Positions 8,553 through 18,845 of a stretch of DNA of 60,113 nucleotides are shown here, in pieces. The notes under the pieces are model-generated. The model was not told the origin of the DNA. It saw only the letters and a program-made list of their open reading frames with translations, and ran no database searches. The translations under genes and the position numbers were made by a program. The stretch's first letter is position 1, and each line of letters starts with the position of its first letter. Origin of the DNA: Bacillus pinisoli (lineage in GTDB: Bacteria > Bacillota > Bacilli > Bacillales > SA4); assembly GCF_023036475.1 (NCBI RefSeq), contig NZ_JAJQKI010000007.1:1-60113 (forward strand), given 5' to 3'.

Positions 8553-9914
8553 ATGAGTGTAAGTGAAAAATTGTTACAACAGGACCCCCCATGTACAACA
8601 AATAGCTTGAGTAATTTTAAATGGAGCGACCACCCAGATGAAAATAAATGGGCTGATTGCGTACATTGTGGTATGTGCTTAGAGTCATGCCCTACATACG
8701 AAATAACCGGACAAGAGCAGCATTCACCAAGAGGTAGGGTTCACCTTATTAAATCTGTGGCTGAAGGAAAGCTTGAAGTAAATGAGTATTTTACAGATCC
8801 TGTATTTGCCTGTTTAGATTGTCGGGCGTGTACGACTGCATGTCCTGCAGATGTAGATGTTGGCGGGTTAATTGAAGAAGCAAGAGGTCAAATTCGCCAG
8901 GCCCTCCCTTTAAAGGGCTGGAAGGCAGCTGTAAATAAATTTTTCCTACAAGAACTCTTTCCTCACTCTTCACGATTAAACAACTTTGGTAGCTTTCTAA
9001 AATTCTATCAAAAAAGTGGTATTCAGAAAGTTGTACGTAAGACAGGTTTAATCCATATCATGCCTGACCATCTTGTCGATATGGAATCTGTTATGCCAGA
9101 AATAAACGAGCCTGTAAGAAAAAAATATAAAAATGAACCAGTTATTAAAGCGAAAGGAATGACGAAGAATGAAGTTGCATTTTTAACAGGCTGTGTTATG
9201 GATGTAATGTTTAGTGATATTAATGAAGCGACGATCAATGTATTGACTAGAAATGGCAATGATGTCGTAATCCCCAATCAACAAACATGCTGTGGTGCCC
9301 TTCATGTCCATGCGGGGGATCGAGAGACTGGAAGAAAGCTCGCAAAGCAAAATATTGAGGCATTTGAACAGTCAGAAACAGTAATCGTGAATGCAGCAGG
9401 ATGTGGTTGTATGCTCCACGATTATCCGGAGTTATTTAGAGATGATCCTATCTGGCACGAAAAAGCGCTTGGATTTTCAAAGAAGGTAAAAGACATCTCT
9501 AAATATTTATATGACACCGGATATGATAAACCGAAAGCGGAGATAAAAACGAAAATTACGTATCACGATGCATGTCATTTAGCCCATGGCCAAGGTGTAC
9601 GTAAAGAGCCAAGAGACTTATTAATAAATATACCGGGTGTAGAAATGGTCCATATGCCTAATGCAGACCGCTGTTGTGGTAGTGCGGGTATATACAATAT
9701 CACAAATCCCGAAATGGCGGGAGAAGTCTTAGAAAGTAAGATGCAAAACGTACCGGATGACGTGGAAATGATCTCAATGGGGAACCCCGGATGCATGTTG
9801 CAAATGGCAATTGGAGTTCAAAAATATGGACGGAACCAGAAAATCGTTCATACTGTTCAATTACTGGACTGGGCCTATCAAAAAGAGTCTGAACAAGAGG
9901 GGGGAAATCAATGA
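8553..9914 (+). CDS. glcF: Glycolate oxidase iron-sulfur subunit
   Basis: Electron-transfer subunit of glycolate dehydrogenase. Seen: two 4Fe-4S motifs near the N-terminus (CVHCGMCLESCPTYE and CLDCRACTTACPADVD) and two CCG cysteine-rich domains (TGCVMD with QQTCCGALHVHAG; YHDACHLAHGQG with RCCGSAGIYN), the standard GlcF/LutA-like order over 453 residues. GGAGG at 8541-8545. It overlaps glcD by four bases (ATGA), pointing to tight stoichiometric coupling. Confidence 0.92.
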   Translation: MSVSEKLLQQDPPCTTNSLSNFKWSDHPDENKWADCVHCGMCLESCPTYEITGQEQHSPRGRVHLIKSVAEGKLEVNEYFTDPVFACLDCRACTTACPADVDVGGLIEEARGQIRQALPLKGWKAAVNKFFLQELFPHSSRLNNFGSFLKFYQKSGIQKVVRKTGLIHIMPDHLVDMESVMPEINEPVRKKYKNEPVIKAKGMTKNEVAFLTGCVMDVMFSDINEATINVLTRNGNDVVIPNQQTCCGALHVHAGDRETGRKLAKQNIEAFEQSETVIVNAAGCGCMLHDYPELFRDDPIWHEKALGFSKKVKDISKYLYDTGYDKPKAEIKTKITYHDACHLAHGQGVRKEPRDLLINIPGVEMVHMPNADRCCGSAGIYNITNPEMAGEVLESKMQNVPDDVEMISMGNPGCMLQMAIGVQKYGRNQKIVHTVQLLDWAYQKESEQEGGNQ

Positions 9915-11374
9915 TTGGAAACCTTGTAAATACAAAGGATTCACATATTAAGAACCTCGCTAAAATTGTAGGCGGAAAAAAATCTATACTCTATCACAAA
10001 GAAGACTTAATTGCCTATGATTGCGATGGTTTTACACTTCATAAGCATTTGCCAAAAGCAGTAGTCTTCCCCCAGAATACGAAGGAAGTTTCCGATATTG
10101 TAAGATACTGCTCTGAAAATGGCCTACCTTTCTTAGCAAGAGGGGCAGGTACTGGATTAAGCGGTGGGGCTATTCCTTTAAACGGAGAAGTTATTATCAG
10201 CTTAGTTAGGATGAAAAAATTACTTCGTGTAGATTTAGAAAATAGAAGAGCTGTTGTTGAACCAGGCTTTGTAAATCTTAAGCTTACAAACTCAATTTCT
10301 CATAAGGGGTACTATTATGCACCCGACCCATCTAGTCAATACTGCTGCACGATTGGTGGTAATGTTGCAGAGAATGCTGGTGGAGCCCATTGTCTTAAAT
10401 ACGGTGTAACGACTAATCATATTTTAGGCCTAGAAGTTGTTCTTCCTAATGGAGACATTATTGAAATTGGTCAAAATGGGATTCCAGATTCACCTGGATA
10501 TGATTTATTAGGACTTTTAACTGGTTCTGAAGGTACTTTAGGAATTGTAACAAAAATAACGGTCCGAATCTTAAAAAATCCTGAAGCGAAGCAAACTGTA
10601 CTAGCCTATTTTGATCAAATAGAGGATGGCAGTCAGGCAGTCTCTGACATTATCTCACAAGGAATTGTACCGGCAGCACTTGAAATGATGGATAAAATTG
10701 CAATAGAAGGTGTGGAAGCTGCCGCATTTCCAGTTGGACATCCGAAGGACATCGAAGCCCTGTTATTAATTGAAGTCGATGGGATATCTGCCGGCATTGA
10801 AGAACAAATTAATCAAATACTAGAAGTATGTAAAAATAGAAATGTTCGTGAAGTAAAGGTAGCAAAAGATGAAGAGGAACGGGCTAGATGGTGGGCAAAT
10901 AGAAAGACTGGTTTTGGAGCGATGGGAGCGATCTCCCCAGACTACCTAGTTCAAGACGGTGTTATTCCTAGAAGTAAACTACCAGAAGTACTCCGTAAGA
11001 TTAATAGAGTTAGCGAAGATTATGGTTTAAGAATTGCCAATATCTTTCACGCCGGGGATGGAAATCTGCATCCATTAGTCTTATTTGATGCAAGAGTACC
11101 TGGAGAAACAGAGAAGGCTCTGGCTGCTGGAAGTGCTTGTTTACAAGTATGTGCAGATGCAGGAGGTACGATTACTGGTGAACACGGCGTGGGAATTGAG
11201 AAAAGGGAAGAGATGAGATTTGTCTTTAATGATGAAGAAATCATTGCCCAAACGAATATTCGTGACGTATTTAATCCTGAAAATCTTTTAAATGCAGGGA
11301 AATTATTCCCAAGCCCGGGACGGTGTGTTGAAATTAAACAAGAATTGAAGGAACAAAATGCACCCAAAATTTAA
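9911..11374 (+). CDS. glcD: Glycolate oxidase catalytic subunit GlcD
   Basis: FAD-linked oxidase that carries out glycolate to glyoxylate conversion. Seen: PCMH FAD-binding domain (LARGAGTGLSGGAIP, GGNVAENAGGAHCLKYG) and C-terminal FAD-oxidase domain with NIFHAGDGNLHPLVLFD and the closing TGEHGVGIEKREEM motif; 487 residues is the usual length. Preceded by GAGGGGGGAAATC and overlapping glcF. It is the last of three coupled genes; malate synthase G follows after 94 bp with its own motif-bearing promoter region. Confidence 0.93.
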   Translation: MIGNLVNTKDSHIKNLAKIVGGKKSILYHKEDLIAYDCDGFTLHKHLPKAVVFPQNTKEVSDIVRYCSENGLPFLARGAGTGLSGGAIPLNGEVIISLVRMKKLLRVDLENRRAVVEPGFVNLKLTNSISHKGYYYAPDPSSQYCCTIGGNVAENAGGAHCLKYGVTTNHILGLEVVLPNGDIIEIGQNGIPDSPGYDLLGLLTGSEGTLGIVTKITVRILKNPEAKQTVLAYFDQIEDGSQAVSDIISQGIVPAALEMMDKIAIEGVEAAAFPVGHPKDIEALLLIEVDGISAGIEEQINQILEVCKNRNVREVKVAKDEEERARWWANRKTGFGAMGAISPDYLVQDGVIPRSKLPEVLRKINRVSEDYGLRIANIFHAGDGNLHPLVLFDARVPGETEKALAAGSACLQVCADAGGTITGEHGVGIEKREEMRFVFNDEEIIAQTNIRDVFNPENLLNAGKLFPSPGRCVEIKQELKEQNAPKI

Positions 11375-11421
11375 CTTTTTATTGTAGGAAGTTCGTACGT
11401 CATGATATGATTTTAATAAGA

Positions 11422-11438
11422 AATAAGAAACGCTGTTT
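11422..11438 (+). promoter_or_regulatory. Candidate IclR operator, site 2 (glcB)
   Basis: AATAAGAAACGCTGTTT, differing from site 1 at two positions, lies 30 nt before the malate synthase start. A TGTAAT (11439-11444) immediately downstream could be the -10 box, so a bound regulator would contact the promoter. Confidence 0.55.
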
Positions 11439-11468
11439 TGTAATAACAAACAAAAGGGGGATTAATGA

Positions 11469-13649
11469 ATGAGTCAATATGTTAAAGTAGGAAATATCCA
11501 AGTTGATTCAGCATTCTATGAATTTATTAATCGTGAAGTTCTTCCAGGAAGTGAAGTGGAACACAGTCATTTTTGGGCAGGATTAGAAAAATTAATCTCA
11601 GGCCTGACACCTAAAAATAAGGCATTATTAGCCCAACGTGATGAAATACAGGAGAAAATAAATAGTTGGTACAAGGAAAATAAAGCAAATTTTAATTTTG
11701 AAGAATACAAGAGCTTTCTTACTGAAATTGGTTACTTAGAACCAGAAGTTGCGGATTTTGAGATTACAACTAAGAATGTAGATGAATCTGTTACATTACA
11801 GGCTGGGCCACAACTGGTAGTACCTGTAAATAATTCACGCTATGCTATTAATGCTGCAAACGCAAGGTGGGGTAGCTTATATGATGCATTATACGGTACA
11901 GACGTAATCAGTGAAGATGATGGTGCTACTCGAGAAGGTGGTTACAATCCTATTCGGGGTAATAAAGTTATTGAATTTGGCAGAACATTTTTAGATGAAG
12001 TTGTTCCTTTAAAAGAGCAGTCGCATCGTAATGTCATAAAGTATGCTATTGTGGAGGGTAATCTTCAGGCTACATTATCAAATGGTACCACAACAGGTCT
12101 TGTAGTCGAATCTAAATTCATCGGCTATCAAGGTGATTCGAACGAACCAAACTCAGTTTTATTTCTTAACAATGGTCTCCATTTTGAAATTCAGGTGGAC
12201 AGAGAACATCCTATTGGAAAAAATGATGATGCAGGTGTAAAAGATATTTTACTTGAGGCTGCCATTACGACCATTATGGATTGCGAGGACTCTGTTACAG
12301 CTGTTGATGCAGAAGATAAAATAATTGTGTACCGAAACTGGTTGGGCCTCATGAAAGGTGATCTTAGTGCTACCTTTGAAAAAGGTGGTAAGAGTATGAA
12401 CCGAACTTTAAATCCAGATCGCTCATACACCACTACAACTGGTAAAGAGCTTGTGTTGCCAGGACGTTCCTTAATGTTTGTTCGTAATGTAGGTCATTTG
12501 ATGACAAATTCTGTGATTCTAGATGAACATGGACAAGAAATCCAGGAAGGCATTCTTGATACAGTTGTGACGACTCTCATTGCCAAGCATTCATTATTAG
12601 GAAATGGACCTTATCAAAATTCTGCAAAGGGTTCTGTCTACATTGTAAAGCCTAAAATGCACGGTTCAAAAGAAGTAGCATTTGCAAATGAATTGTTTAA
12701 TCAAGTTGAGGATCTACTTGGTCTAGAACGTAATACCTTAAAAATTGGGGTTATGGACGAGGAACGCCGTACTAGCTTAAACCTTAAAAATTGTATAAGC
12801 CAAGTTAAAGATAGAGTTGTCTTCATTAATACAGGATTTTTGGATCGAACAGGTGATGAAATTCATACTTCCATGGAGCTTGGTCCAATGATTCGTAAAA
12901 ATGAAATGAAGACAACAAAGTGGTTACAAGGCTATGAGAGGTCAAATGTATTTGTCGGCTTAGAAAGTGGATTCCAAGGGAAAGCTCAAATTGGTAAAGG
13001 TATGTGGGCAATGCCAGACTTAATGGCAGAGATGATTACACAAAAGATAGGACATCTAAAAGCAGGAGCGAATACTGCCTGGGTACCATCACCAACTGCT
13101 GCTACCCTTCATGCTCTTCATTATCATCAAGTTGATGTAAAAGAAGTACAGAACCAACTTCTAAAGCAATCAGCTGACCTTAGAAATGATATTTTAGAAG
13201 TTCCAGTAGCAGTTGCGCCCAATTGGACTTCTGAAGAAATTCAACAAGAATTAGATAATAATGCACAGGGGATTTTAGGTTACGTAGTTAGGTGGGTTGA
13301 GCAAGGTGTAGGTTGTTCAAAAGTACCTGACATTAACAATGTTGGATTAATGGAGGACCGCGCAACTTTAAGAATCTCAAGTCAGCATGTTGCAAACTGG
13401 TTACACCATGGAATTTGTACAAAAGAACAGGTACTGGAAACATTAAAACGTATGGCTAAAGTAGTAGATGAACAAAATGCTGGTGATTCTGAGTACCGAG
13501 CAATGTCTGCTAATTATGATGAGTCTGTTGCCTTTCAAGCAGCTTGTGAATTAGTATTTGAAGGGTATCAGCAGCCTAATGGGTATACAGAACCGATTCT
13601 GCACCGAAGAAGGATTGAAGCAAAGGCAAAGCAAGCTGTGAATAAATAG
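11469..13649 (+). CDS. glcB: Malate synthase G
   Basis: Condenses glyoxylate with acetyl-CoA to malate in the cytosol. The 726-residue length is that of the monomeric G form. Seen: [15 protein letters not shown] and [11 protein letters not shown] (substrate and Mg binding), and the catalytic-base region [27 protein letters not shown] precedes ATG by 8 nt. No isocitrate lyase is present in the window, so here glyoxylate is most simply supplied by GlcDEF rather than by the glyoxylate shunt. Confidence 0.95.
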   Translation: MSQYVKVGNIQVDSAFYEFINREVLPGSEVEHSHFWAGLEKLISGLTPKNKALLAQRDEIQEKINSWYKENKANFNFEEYKSFLTEIGYLEPEVADFEITTKNVDESVTLQAGPQLVVPVNNSRYAINAANARWGSLYDALYGTDVISEDDGATREGGYNPIRGNKVIEFGRTFLDEVVPLKEQSHRNVIKYAIVEGNLQATLSNGTTTGLVVESKFIGYQGDSNEPNSVLFLNNGLHFEIQVDREHPIGKNDDAGVKDILLEAAITTIMDCEDSVTAVDAEDKIIVYRNWLGLMKGDLSATFEKGGKSMNRTLNPDRSYTTTTGKELVLPGRSLMFVRNVGHLMTNSVILDEHGQEIQEGILDTVVTTLIAKHSLLGNGPYQNSAKGSVYIVKPKMHGSKEVAFANELFNQVEDLLGLERNTLKIGVMDEERRTSLNLKNCISQVKDRVVFINTGFLDRTGDEIHTSMELGPMIRKNEMKTTKWLQGYERSNVFVGLESGFQGKAQIGKGMWAMPDLMAEMITQKIGHLKAGANTAWVPSPTAATLHALHYHQVDVKEVQNQLLKQSADLRNDILEVPVAVAPNWTSEEIQQELDNNAQGILGYVVRWVEQGVGCSKVPDINNVGLMEDRATLRISSQHVANWLHHGICTKEQVLETLKRMAKVVDEQNAGDSEYRAMSANYDESVAFQAACELVFEGYQQPNGYTEPILHRRRIEAKAKQAVNK

Positions 13650-13668
13650 CCTAATAAATAAATGCTTA

Positions 13669-13690
13669 AGGGCATTCTGTGGAATGCCCT
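13669..13690 (+). other. Intercistronic hairpin after glcB
   Basis: A perfect 9-bp stem (AGGGCATTC / GAATGCCCT) with a TGTG loop but no T-run. It lies between glcB and the next gene of the same strand, so it is more likely an mRNA-stability or processing element than a full terminator. Confidence 0.6.
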
Positions 13691-13723
13691 CTACTTATGA
13701 ACGTATTGAGAGGAGATTTGACC

Positions 13724-14503
13724 ATGAAATTTGTAAGATTTTCAGTGAACAATGAAACACTTGCGGGAGTACTTACAGATCAAACAATCAAAGTGATTAG
13801 TGGAAACATCTTTAGTAAATGGGAATATACAGACCTTACATATAACTTAGGAGAAGTGAAGTTACTGGCACCATTAGAGCCAAAACATATTATTGGGATC
13901 GGAGCCAATTTTGTTACGAAGGTGGAGGACCTGCCTGCTGAATTGCCAAGTATCCCTGTATTTTTCTTTAAGCCCACTACCTCTGTAATTGGTCCACATG
14001 ATGAAATCGTAATACCTGAGGGAATTGACGAGGTTAAATTTGAATCTGAGCTAGCCATTGTAATCGGGAAAGAAGCGAAGCAAGTTTCAGAAGATGACGT
14101 ATTAGATTATGTCTTTGGTTATACAATCGGTAATGATGTTACGGCTTCTCAATTTTTCCATGAAGCGGGTCACTGGACGGTTGGTAAAGCATTTGATACC
14201 TTTACCCCTTTAGGGCCAGTCATTGAAACTGAGCTTGATCCGCTTAATGTAAGAGTGGAGGCATATTTAAATGGAGTAGAAAAACAAAATAGTGGCACTG
14301 AACTTATGATTGTTCCCATTAAAAAGATGATTTCGTACTTAACGAATGTTATGACATTACAGCCTGGTGACGTCATCTTAACAGGTAGCCCGGTTGGGGC
14401 AGAAATGGTAGGCGAAGGTAACGTTATCGAATGTGAGATCAAAGAAATAGGTAATCTAAAAAACACATTTGTTAAAGTTAAGAAGAATGTGAATGCTTAT
14501 TAA
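13724..14503 (+). CDS. Fumarylacetoacetate hydrolase (FAH) family protein
   Basis: Metal-dependent C-C hydrolase, decarboxylase or tautomerase of the FAH fold. Seen: short N-terminal domain, then the FAH core with metal ligands in EVKFESELAIVIGKE and the YTIGNDVTA stretch, ending in PGDVILTGSP. The frame begins at 13679 but GAGGAGA at 13708-13714 sets the start at ATG 13724 (259 residues). Placed between malate synthase G and the IclR regulator, it probably acts on a side product or related 2-oxo acid, such as oxaloacetate (some FAH proteins decarboxylate it); the substrate is not determined by sequence. Confidence 0.82.
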   Translation: MKFVRFSVNNETLAGVLTDQTIKVISGNIFSKWEYTDLTYNLGEVKLLAPLEPKHIIGIGANFVTKVEDLPAELPSIPVFFFKPTTSVIGPHDEIVIPEGIDEVKFESELAIVIGKEAKQVSEDDVLDYVFGYTIGNDVTASQFFHEAGHWTVGKAFDTFTPLGPVIETELDPLNVRVEAYLNGVEKQNSGTELMIVPIKKMISYLTNVMTLQPGDVILTGSPVGAEMVGEGNVIECEIKEIGNLKNTFVKVKKNVNAY

Positions 14504-14528
14504 GCTTGTAGTAGCTTGAGGTGATGTG

Positions 14529-15308
14529 ATGGAAAGAGAAAATATGGTCAAATCTGTGAGTCGTGCATTAGATATTGTTCATCTTGTTAGCATGAAAAAA
14601 GGTGGATTAGGCGTCACGGAAATTGCCAATCAAATCGACATTAATAAAAGTTCTGTATACAGAATATTATCTACATTGGTTCAATATGGGTATGTAGAAC
14701 AGGATGTAGAAACGGGACGTTATAAACTAGGGTATAAATTTCTAGAAGTAAGCTCAAGGCTATTGGAATCTATTGACCTGAGGGCAGAGGCTAGACCCTA
14801 TTTACAGGAACTTGAACAAGAAACGAACGAGGTTATTCATCTTGTTGTTTATGATCAAGGAGAAGTAGTATATATAGAAAAGCTTGAAGGAACAGAAACG
14901 TTACGTATGCATTCTAAGGTAGGTAAAAGAGCACCTATGCATTGTACATCGGTAGGAAAAGCCATACTTGCGAATCTACCCTCGAGCGTGGTTTTAGATA
15001 TTGTGGAGAGAAAAGGTCTTCCTATGCATACAAATAAAACCATTACAGAAAAAGAAGCGTTCTTAATGGAATTAAACAATGTGAAAAAATTGGGATATGC
15101 ACTTGATTTAGAAGAAAATGAACCTGGTATTTCTTGTATCGCAGTTCCTATTTTTGACCATTTAGAAAGGGCTATTGCTGCTGTCAGCATTTCAGGCCCG
15201 ACCATTAGAATGACAGGTGAAAGAATGGAGCAGCTACAAGGTAAAATGAGAGAAATCGGGTACAGAATATCTACAAGACTTGGATATACAAAAGACATAA
15301 TAAAATAA
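14529..15308 (+). CDS. IclR-family transcriptional regulator
   Basis: N-terminal winged helix (SVSRALDIVHLVS, VTEIANQIDINKSSVYRILSTL) and C-terminal IclR effector domain (MHSKVGKRAPMHCTSVGKAILA, with the typical GISCIAVPIFD). GAGGTG at 14518-14523 points to ATG 14529; GTG 14526 is too close. As the only regulator inside the glycolate module it is the best candidate to bind the GAAACRCTG motif seen before glcE, glcB and the permease. Ligand is likely glycolate or glyoxylate (inference); E. coli IclR itself senses glyoxylate and pyruvate. Confidence 0.88.
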   Translation: MERENMVKSVSRALDIVHLVSMKKGGLGVTEIANQIDINKSSVYRILSTLVQYGYVEQDVETGRYKLGYKFLEVSSRLLESIDLRAEARPYLQELEQETNEVIHLVVYDQGEVVYIEKLEGTETLRMHSKVGKRAPMHCTSVGKAILANLPSSVVLDIVERKGLPMHTNKTITEKEAFLMELNNVKKLGYALDLEENEPGISCIAVPIFDHLERAIAAVSISGPTIRMTGERMEQLQGKMREIGYRISTRLGYTKDIIK

Positions 15309-15320
15309 AAAATTTTTCAG

Positions 15321-15353
15321 ATCTACTTCAACTAGAAGTAGATTATTTTTTTT
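15321..15353 (+). terminator. Terminator after the IclR gene
   Basis: ATCTACTTC / GAAGTAGAT, a perfect 9-bp stem with AACTA loop, followed by TATTTTTTTTT. It ends the glcB-FAH-iclR unit and separates it from the permease promoter. Confidence 0.9.
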
Positions 15354-15446
15354 GAGTTTTGTCAGTTTCAAGAATTAATAGAAACGTAAACAACTATAAT
15401 ATAAGGAGGTTTGTTGTTGTATAACAGTTTTGCAACAGTTATACAC

Positions 15447-15460
15447 CAGTGTTTCTTTAT
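15447..15460 (-). promoter_or_regulatory. Candidate IclR operator, site 3 (permease)
   Basis: On the minus strand this reads ATAAAGAAACACTG, sharing AAGAAAC(A/G)CTG with site 2. It lies 57-71 nt before the permease start, in a region with further inverted repeats (AACAGTT...TGCAACAGTTAT). It is the weakest of the three copies because the second half-site is degraded. Confidence 0.45.
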
Positions 15461-15517
15461 ACGCAACAATGAACTTTCATAGTTTCATATTAGAGAATAG
15501 AAAGGGGAAAGATTTAC

Positions 15518-17305
15518 ATGAGTACAGGGGTGTTAGCGTTTTTATCTCTTCTTCCCATCCTAGCAGTTGCCATTTTCCTCGTGGGGCTTCGGTGGCCAGC
15601 AAGTAAAGCAATGCCGATTTCTTATTTTGTTGCTGTTGTCCTCGCTCTTTTTGTATGGAAAGTTCCTGGGGCTAATGTTGCAGCAGCGTCGGTTCATGGT
15701 TTAGTAGTAGCTGGGACATTATTATTTATCATTTTTGGAGCCATTCTTTTACTAAACACTCTCCAAGAGAGTGGTGGGATTAAAACGATTCGTCAAGGGT
15801 TTACAGATATTTCACCTGATCGTAGAATCCAAGTCATAATCATTGCTTGGTTGTTTGGTTCATTTATCGAAGGATCAGCAGGCTTTGGAACTCCAGCAGC
15901 TGTAGCCGTACCTCTGCTAGTTGGACTCGGGTTTCCAGCAATGGCAGCTGTCGTTGCAGGCATGGTTATACAAAGTACCCCAGTTTCTTTCGGAGCAGTA
16001 GGTACCCCTATCCTCGTTGGAATACAGACGGGTTTATCAGCAGATAGTGGTATTACAAACGATATGATTTCCTTTTTATCCATGATTGGAACAAAAGTAG
16101 CATTGTTACATATGATTGCAGGTACATTTGTTCCTTTATTTGTGGTTGCACTCATGACTAAATTTTTTGGTAAGAATAAGTCATTTTCCGAAGGTATTAA
16201 AGTATGGAAGTTTGCCTTATTTGCTTCATTTGCAATGACCATCCCATATATTCTTGTAGCTAATTTATTAGGTCCAGAATTTCCTTCTATGATTGGTGGT
16301 CTCATTGGTTTAGCTATCGTAGTCACGGCGGCAAAGAAGGGCTTTCTAATGCCAAAGTCGGAGGAAACATGGGATTTTGATGAAAAATCAACATGGGATC
16401 CTGAATGGTCAGGAAAGTTAGTCATGAAAGATATTTCACATAAAAGTGGAAGTATGAGCATGTTCCTTGCTTGGACACCGTATATACTTGTAGGGGTCTT
16501 ACTTGTATTAACTAGATTGAAAACGCTTCCTATTATGGGGTGGCTAAAATCTTGGAAAGTTTCATTTGAGAATCTATTTGGTACAGAAATATCATCAAGT
16601 TTTGAACCACTTTATCTACCAGGCACGATCTTTATTGTTGTATCCCTCATCACTTTCTTTATTCATCAAATGGATGGAAGCGCATACAAGCGTGCGTGGG
16701 TTCAATCAGGTAAAACGATGATTGCCGCTTCAACTGCACTCGTATTTACAGTGCCAATGGTTCAGGTATTTTTAAACTCAGGCGGTGGAGCAGCCGGCTT
16801 TGAGCGTATGCCAATTGAGCTTGCGAATGGAGTCGCGGCTATTACGGGTGATTTCTGGCCACTTATCTCAACCTTTATAGGAGGACTAGGTGCCTTTATT
16901 GCTGGAAGTAATACGGTAAGTAATATGATGTTCTCTTTATTTCAATACGACGTAGGCTCACAGATTGGTGTTGATCCAACCTGGATTGTCGCTTTACAGG
17001 CTGTGGGGGGAGCTGCAGGGAACATGATTTGTGTTCATAATGTTGTTGCAGCATCGGCTGTCGTAGGATTAGTTGGAAAAGAAGGAGCGGTTATCCGAAA
17101 AACGTTATTACCTTTTACGTATTATGCCCTTTTTGCAGGTTCGATTGGTTATTCGATTGTTTGGTATTCACAAAAAGGAATCTTTAATATTGGCTCCTTC
17201 ATTGCATTAGCCATTGTTGCAACAGCCATTTATATCATCACTACGAATGATAAAAGATCTCAGTTCAATTTACCTCCGAATCCGTCTGCTAAACTAAAAG
17301 GTTAA
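15518..17305 (+). CDS. LctP/GlcA-type lactate-glycolate permease
   Basis: Integral membrane monocarboxylate permease, 595 residues with about 12-14 hydrophobic segments. Seen: family motifs [21 protein letters not shown] and the C-terminal [18 protein letters not shown] and [20 protein letters not shown]. The family moves L-lactate, D-lactate and glycolate with protons. Linkage to glcEFD and glcB and the shared operator motif argue that glycolate is the physiological substrate, as for E. coli GlcA. AAAGGGGAAAG is the ribosome site. Confidence 0.9.
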   Translation: MSTGVLAFLSLLPILAVAIFLVGLRWPASKAMPISYFVAVVLALFVWKVPGANVAAASVHGLVVAGTLLFIIFGAILLLNTLQESGGIKTIRQGFTDISPDRRIQVIIIAWLFGSFIEGSAGFGTPAAVAVPLLVGLGFPAMAAVVAGMVIQSTPVSFGAVGTPILVGIQTGLSADSGITNDMISFLSMIGTKVALLHMIAGTFVPLFVVALMTKFFGKNKSFSEGIKVWKFALFASFAMTIPYILVANLLGPEFPSMIGGLIGLAIVVTAAKKGFLMPKSEETWDFDEKSTWDPEWSGKLVMKDISHKSGSMSMFLAWTPYILVGVLLVLTRLKTLPIMGWLKSWKVSFENLFGTEISSSFEPLYLPGTIFIVVSLITFFIHQMDGSAYKRAWVQSGKTMIAASTALVFTVPMVQVFLNSGGGAAGFERMPIELANGVAAITGDFWPLISTFIGGLGAFIAGSNTVSNMMFSLFQYDVGSQIGVDPTWIVALQAVGGAAGNMICVHNVVAASAVVGLVGKEGAVIRKTLLPFTYYALFAGSIGYSIVWYSQKGIFNIGSFIALAIVATAIYIITTNDKRSQFNLPPNPSAKLKG

Positions 17306-17414
17306 TGTTCTAGATTGATGAGTACAATCCCTATTAATGGGGGAAGGAAACTAAATCAAGGTAAATAGTACGATTCTAGTGTTCTTTGATTGTTTTATCT
17401 CATATATAGATGGG

Positions 17415-17440
17415 GACCACCTTTGTGAAGGTGGTCTTTC
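17415..17440 (+). terminator. Terminator after the permease
   Basis: GACCACCTT / AAGGTGGTC with a TGTG loop, then TTTC. The 349-bp gap 17306-17654 otherwise holds a small CCCTATTAATGGGG palindrome near 17329 and an AT-rich stretch before the next gene; I see no gene in it. Confidence 0.8.
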
Positions 17441-17654
17441 TACTGTTGACTAATAAAATTGAGTAAATGACCAATAAAAGGCCATATTTGGCTAATAAAT
17501 AATCAAGTTCGACATTATATTTCAATGATTGTTCCATAAATATAAAATTTTTCCATTATACTGTTATTGTAAAGTGGGTCAAAAAGAAAGTTGCAGTTAT
17601 AAGTGAGTTTTCTGGTATAATTTAGAAAAATATATGAGTTAAGGGGGAGAATAA

Positions 17655-18149
17655 ATGCAAGAGATTCATCGAATTAGAGAAAGATTGCTTAAGAGTGTAA
17701 GCGGATTCACGGATGAACAGTTAAATAAGCGAGTTGGAGAGGGAACCTGGTCTATTATGGAAAACTTGGAACATCTCTATTTAATTGAACGCCTGGTGGT
17801 TCAATCCATTACAAAAGAGTTGAAGAACCCTTCTAGTACAACCACTGAAAAAAAGCCTATTCATTATACAGTAAATCGGTCTACAAAGGTGAAGGCTCCT
17901 TCCGTCCTTGAACCATCCAGTCAATTCTTATCATTTGAAGACATACATCAAAAACTTATAGAATCTCGAATTTCGTTAGTAGCACTTAAAGAACAAGTAA
18001 GCGATGAAATATTAGAGCAAAAATCATTTCAGCATCCCATCTTTGGTTTGTTAAGTTTAAAGCAATGGGTTGAATTTATTGGATATCATGAAGCACGCCA
18101 CTTGGAACAAATTGAAGAAATTAAACAACACTTAAAAATGATCAGTTAG
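17655..18149 (+). CDS. DinB-like four-helix-bundle protein
   Basis: About 164 residues, DinB/YfiT-like fold, often a metal-binding, thiol-dependent transferase or hydrolase. Seen: helix 1 start (IHRIRERLLKSVSGFTDEQL), a first His in GTWSIMENLEHLYLIE and the C-terminal GYHEARHLEQIEEIKQHL, which supply the three conserved His of the family. AAGGGGGAGA precedes ATG. It is monocistronic with no informative neighbours; the real substrate is unknown. Confidence 0.8.
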   Translation: MQEIHRIRERLLKSVSGFTDEQLNKRVGEGTWSIMENLEHLYLIERLVVQSITKELKNPSSTTTEKKPIHYTVNRSTKVKAPSVLEPSSQFLSFEDIHQKLIESRISLVALKEQVSDEILEQKSFQHPIFGLLSLKQWVEFIGYHEARHLEQIEEIKQHLKMIS

Positions 18150-18256
18150 TAATAGCGGGGGTATTGACTATGAGTGTTTGGATGAAAGGCTATCTCTCAT
18201 CTTAGATTTAAAGTGAATGGTTTAGTATTGTAAATAAGTCTAAGGAGGGAAATCAA

Positions 18257-18676
18257 GTGTATAAGAAAATATTGCTTTCAGCTGATGGTTCAGAGCATTC
18301 TAAACGTGCAGGCGAACATGCATTTCATCTTGCTAGCTGTACACCAGATTCACGTGTTGTAATTGTTTACGTCATTGATCCAGGAAAAGCAAAGTCAGAG
18401 GTATTAACAAACTGGAACTCTCTAGATGTTCTTGGCAGTAGAAAAGCAAGAATAAAAGAAATTGAGTTGGCAGCACAACACTCAGGCGTTACATTCCAAG
18501 TGGAAATTCTTCATGGGGATGCAGGACCAACTATTGTGGAATATGCTAATACTAATCGATTTGATTTGGTGGTAATCGGAAGTAGGGGATTAAATCGTTT
18601 ACAAGAGTTTGTGTTAGGAAGTGTCAGTCATAAAGTCGCAAAGAGAGTAAACTGTCCGGTCTTAATTGTAAAATAA
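18257..18676 (+). CDS. Universal stress protein (UspA family)
   Basis: 139-residue single Usp domain. Seen: KKILLSADGSEHSKRAGEHA at the N-terminus and the ATP-binding G-2X-G-9X-G(S) motif in IGSRGLNRLQEFVLGSVSHKV, so an ATP-binding type is expected. Starts at GTG 18257 after AAGGAGGG. It is followed by a strong terminator, into whose T-run a small mobile element has inserted. Confidence 0.93.
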   Translation: MYKKILLSADGSEHSKRAGEHAFHLASCTPDSRVVIVYVIDPGKAKSEVLTNWNSLDVLGSRKARIKEIELAAQHSGVTFQVEILHGDAGPTIVEYANTNRFDLVVIGSRGLNRLQEFVLGSVSHKVAKRVNCPVLIVK

Positions 18677-18690
18677 GGGAGACGAAACAT

Positions 18691-18731
18691 AAAAAAGATG
18701 AAAAGCCCATTATGGTTTTTCATCTTTTTTT
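18691..18731 (+). terminator. Terminator after the Usp gene
   Basis: AAAGATGAAAA pairs with TTTTTCATCTTT around a GCCCATTATGG loop and runs into seven T. Element A starts at the very next base. Confidence 0.9.
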
Positions 18732-18830
18732 AGGCTCTTTTCTAAAACTTTGTTGCTTTTCAGATCTACTATATAAAGTCAAGCTCACTTTTAACGATAA
18801 ATGCCGTAATTATCGTTTAGAAAAGAGTCT
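18732..18830 (-). mobile_element. MITE-like element, copy A (99 bp)
   Basis: Begins AGGCTCTTTTCTAAAACTTT and ends TTTAGAAAAGAGTCT: 15-bp terminal inverted repeats with one mismatch. The left subterminal part (CTTTGTTGCTTTTCA) equals the right end of copy D on the other strand. No coding capacity. The flanks are T-runs on both sides, so a target duplication cannot be told from the terminator tract. Directly follows the Usp terminator. Confidence 0.8.
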
Positions 18831-18845
18831 TTTTATAGTAATATT

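Noticed and set aside
15793..16461. 222-residue minus-strand frame within the permease gene
   Set aside because: A shadow of the hydrophobic permease coding strand; no start signal and no recognisable domain.
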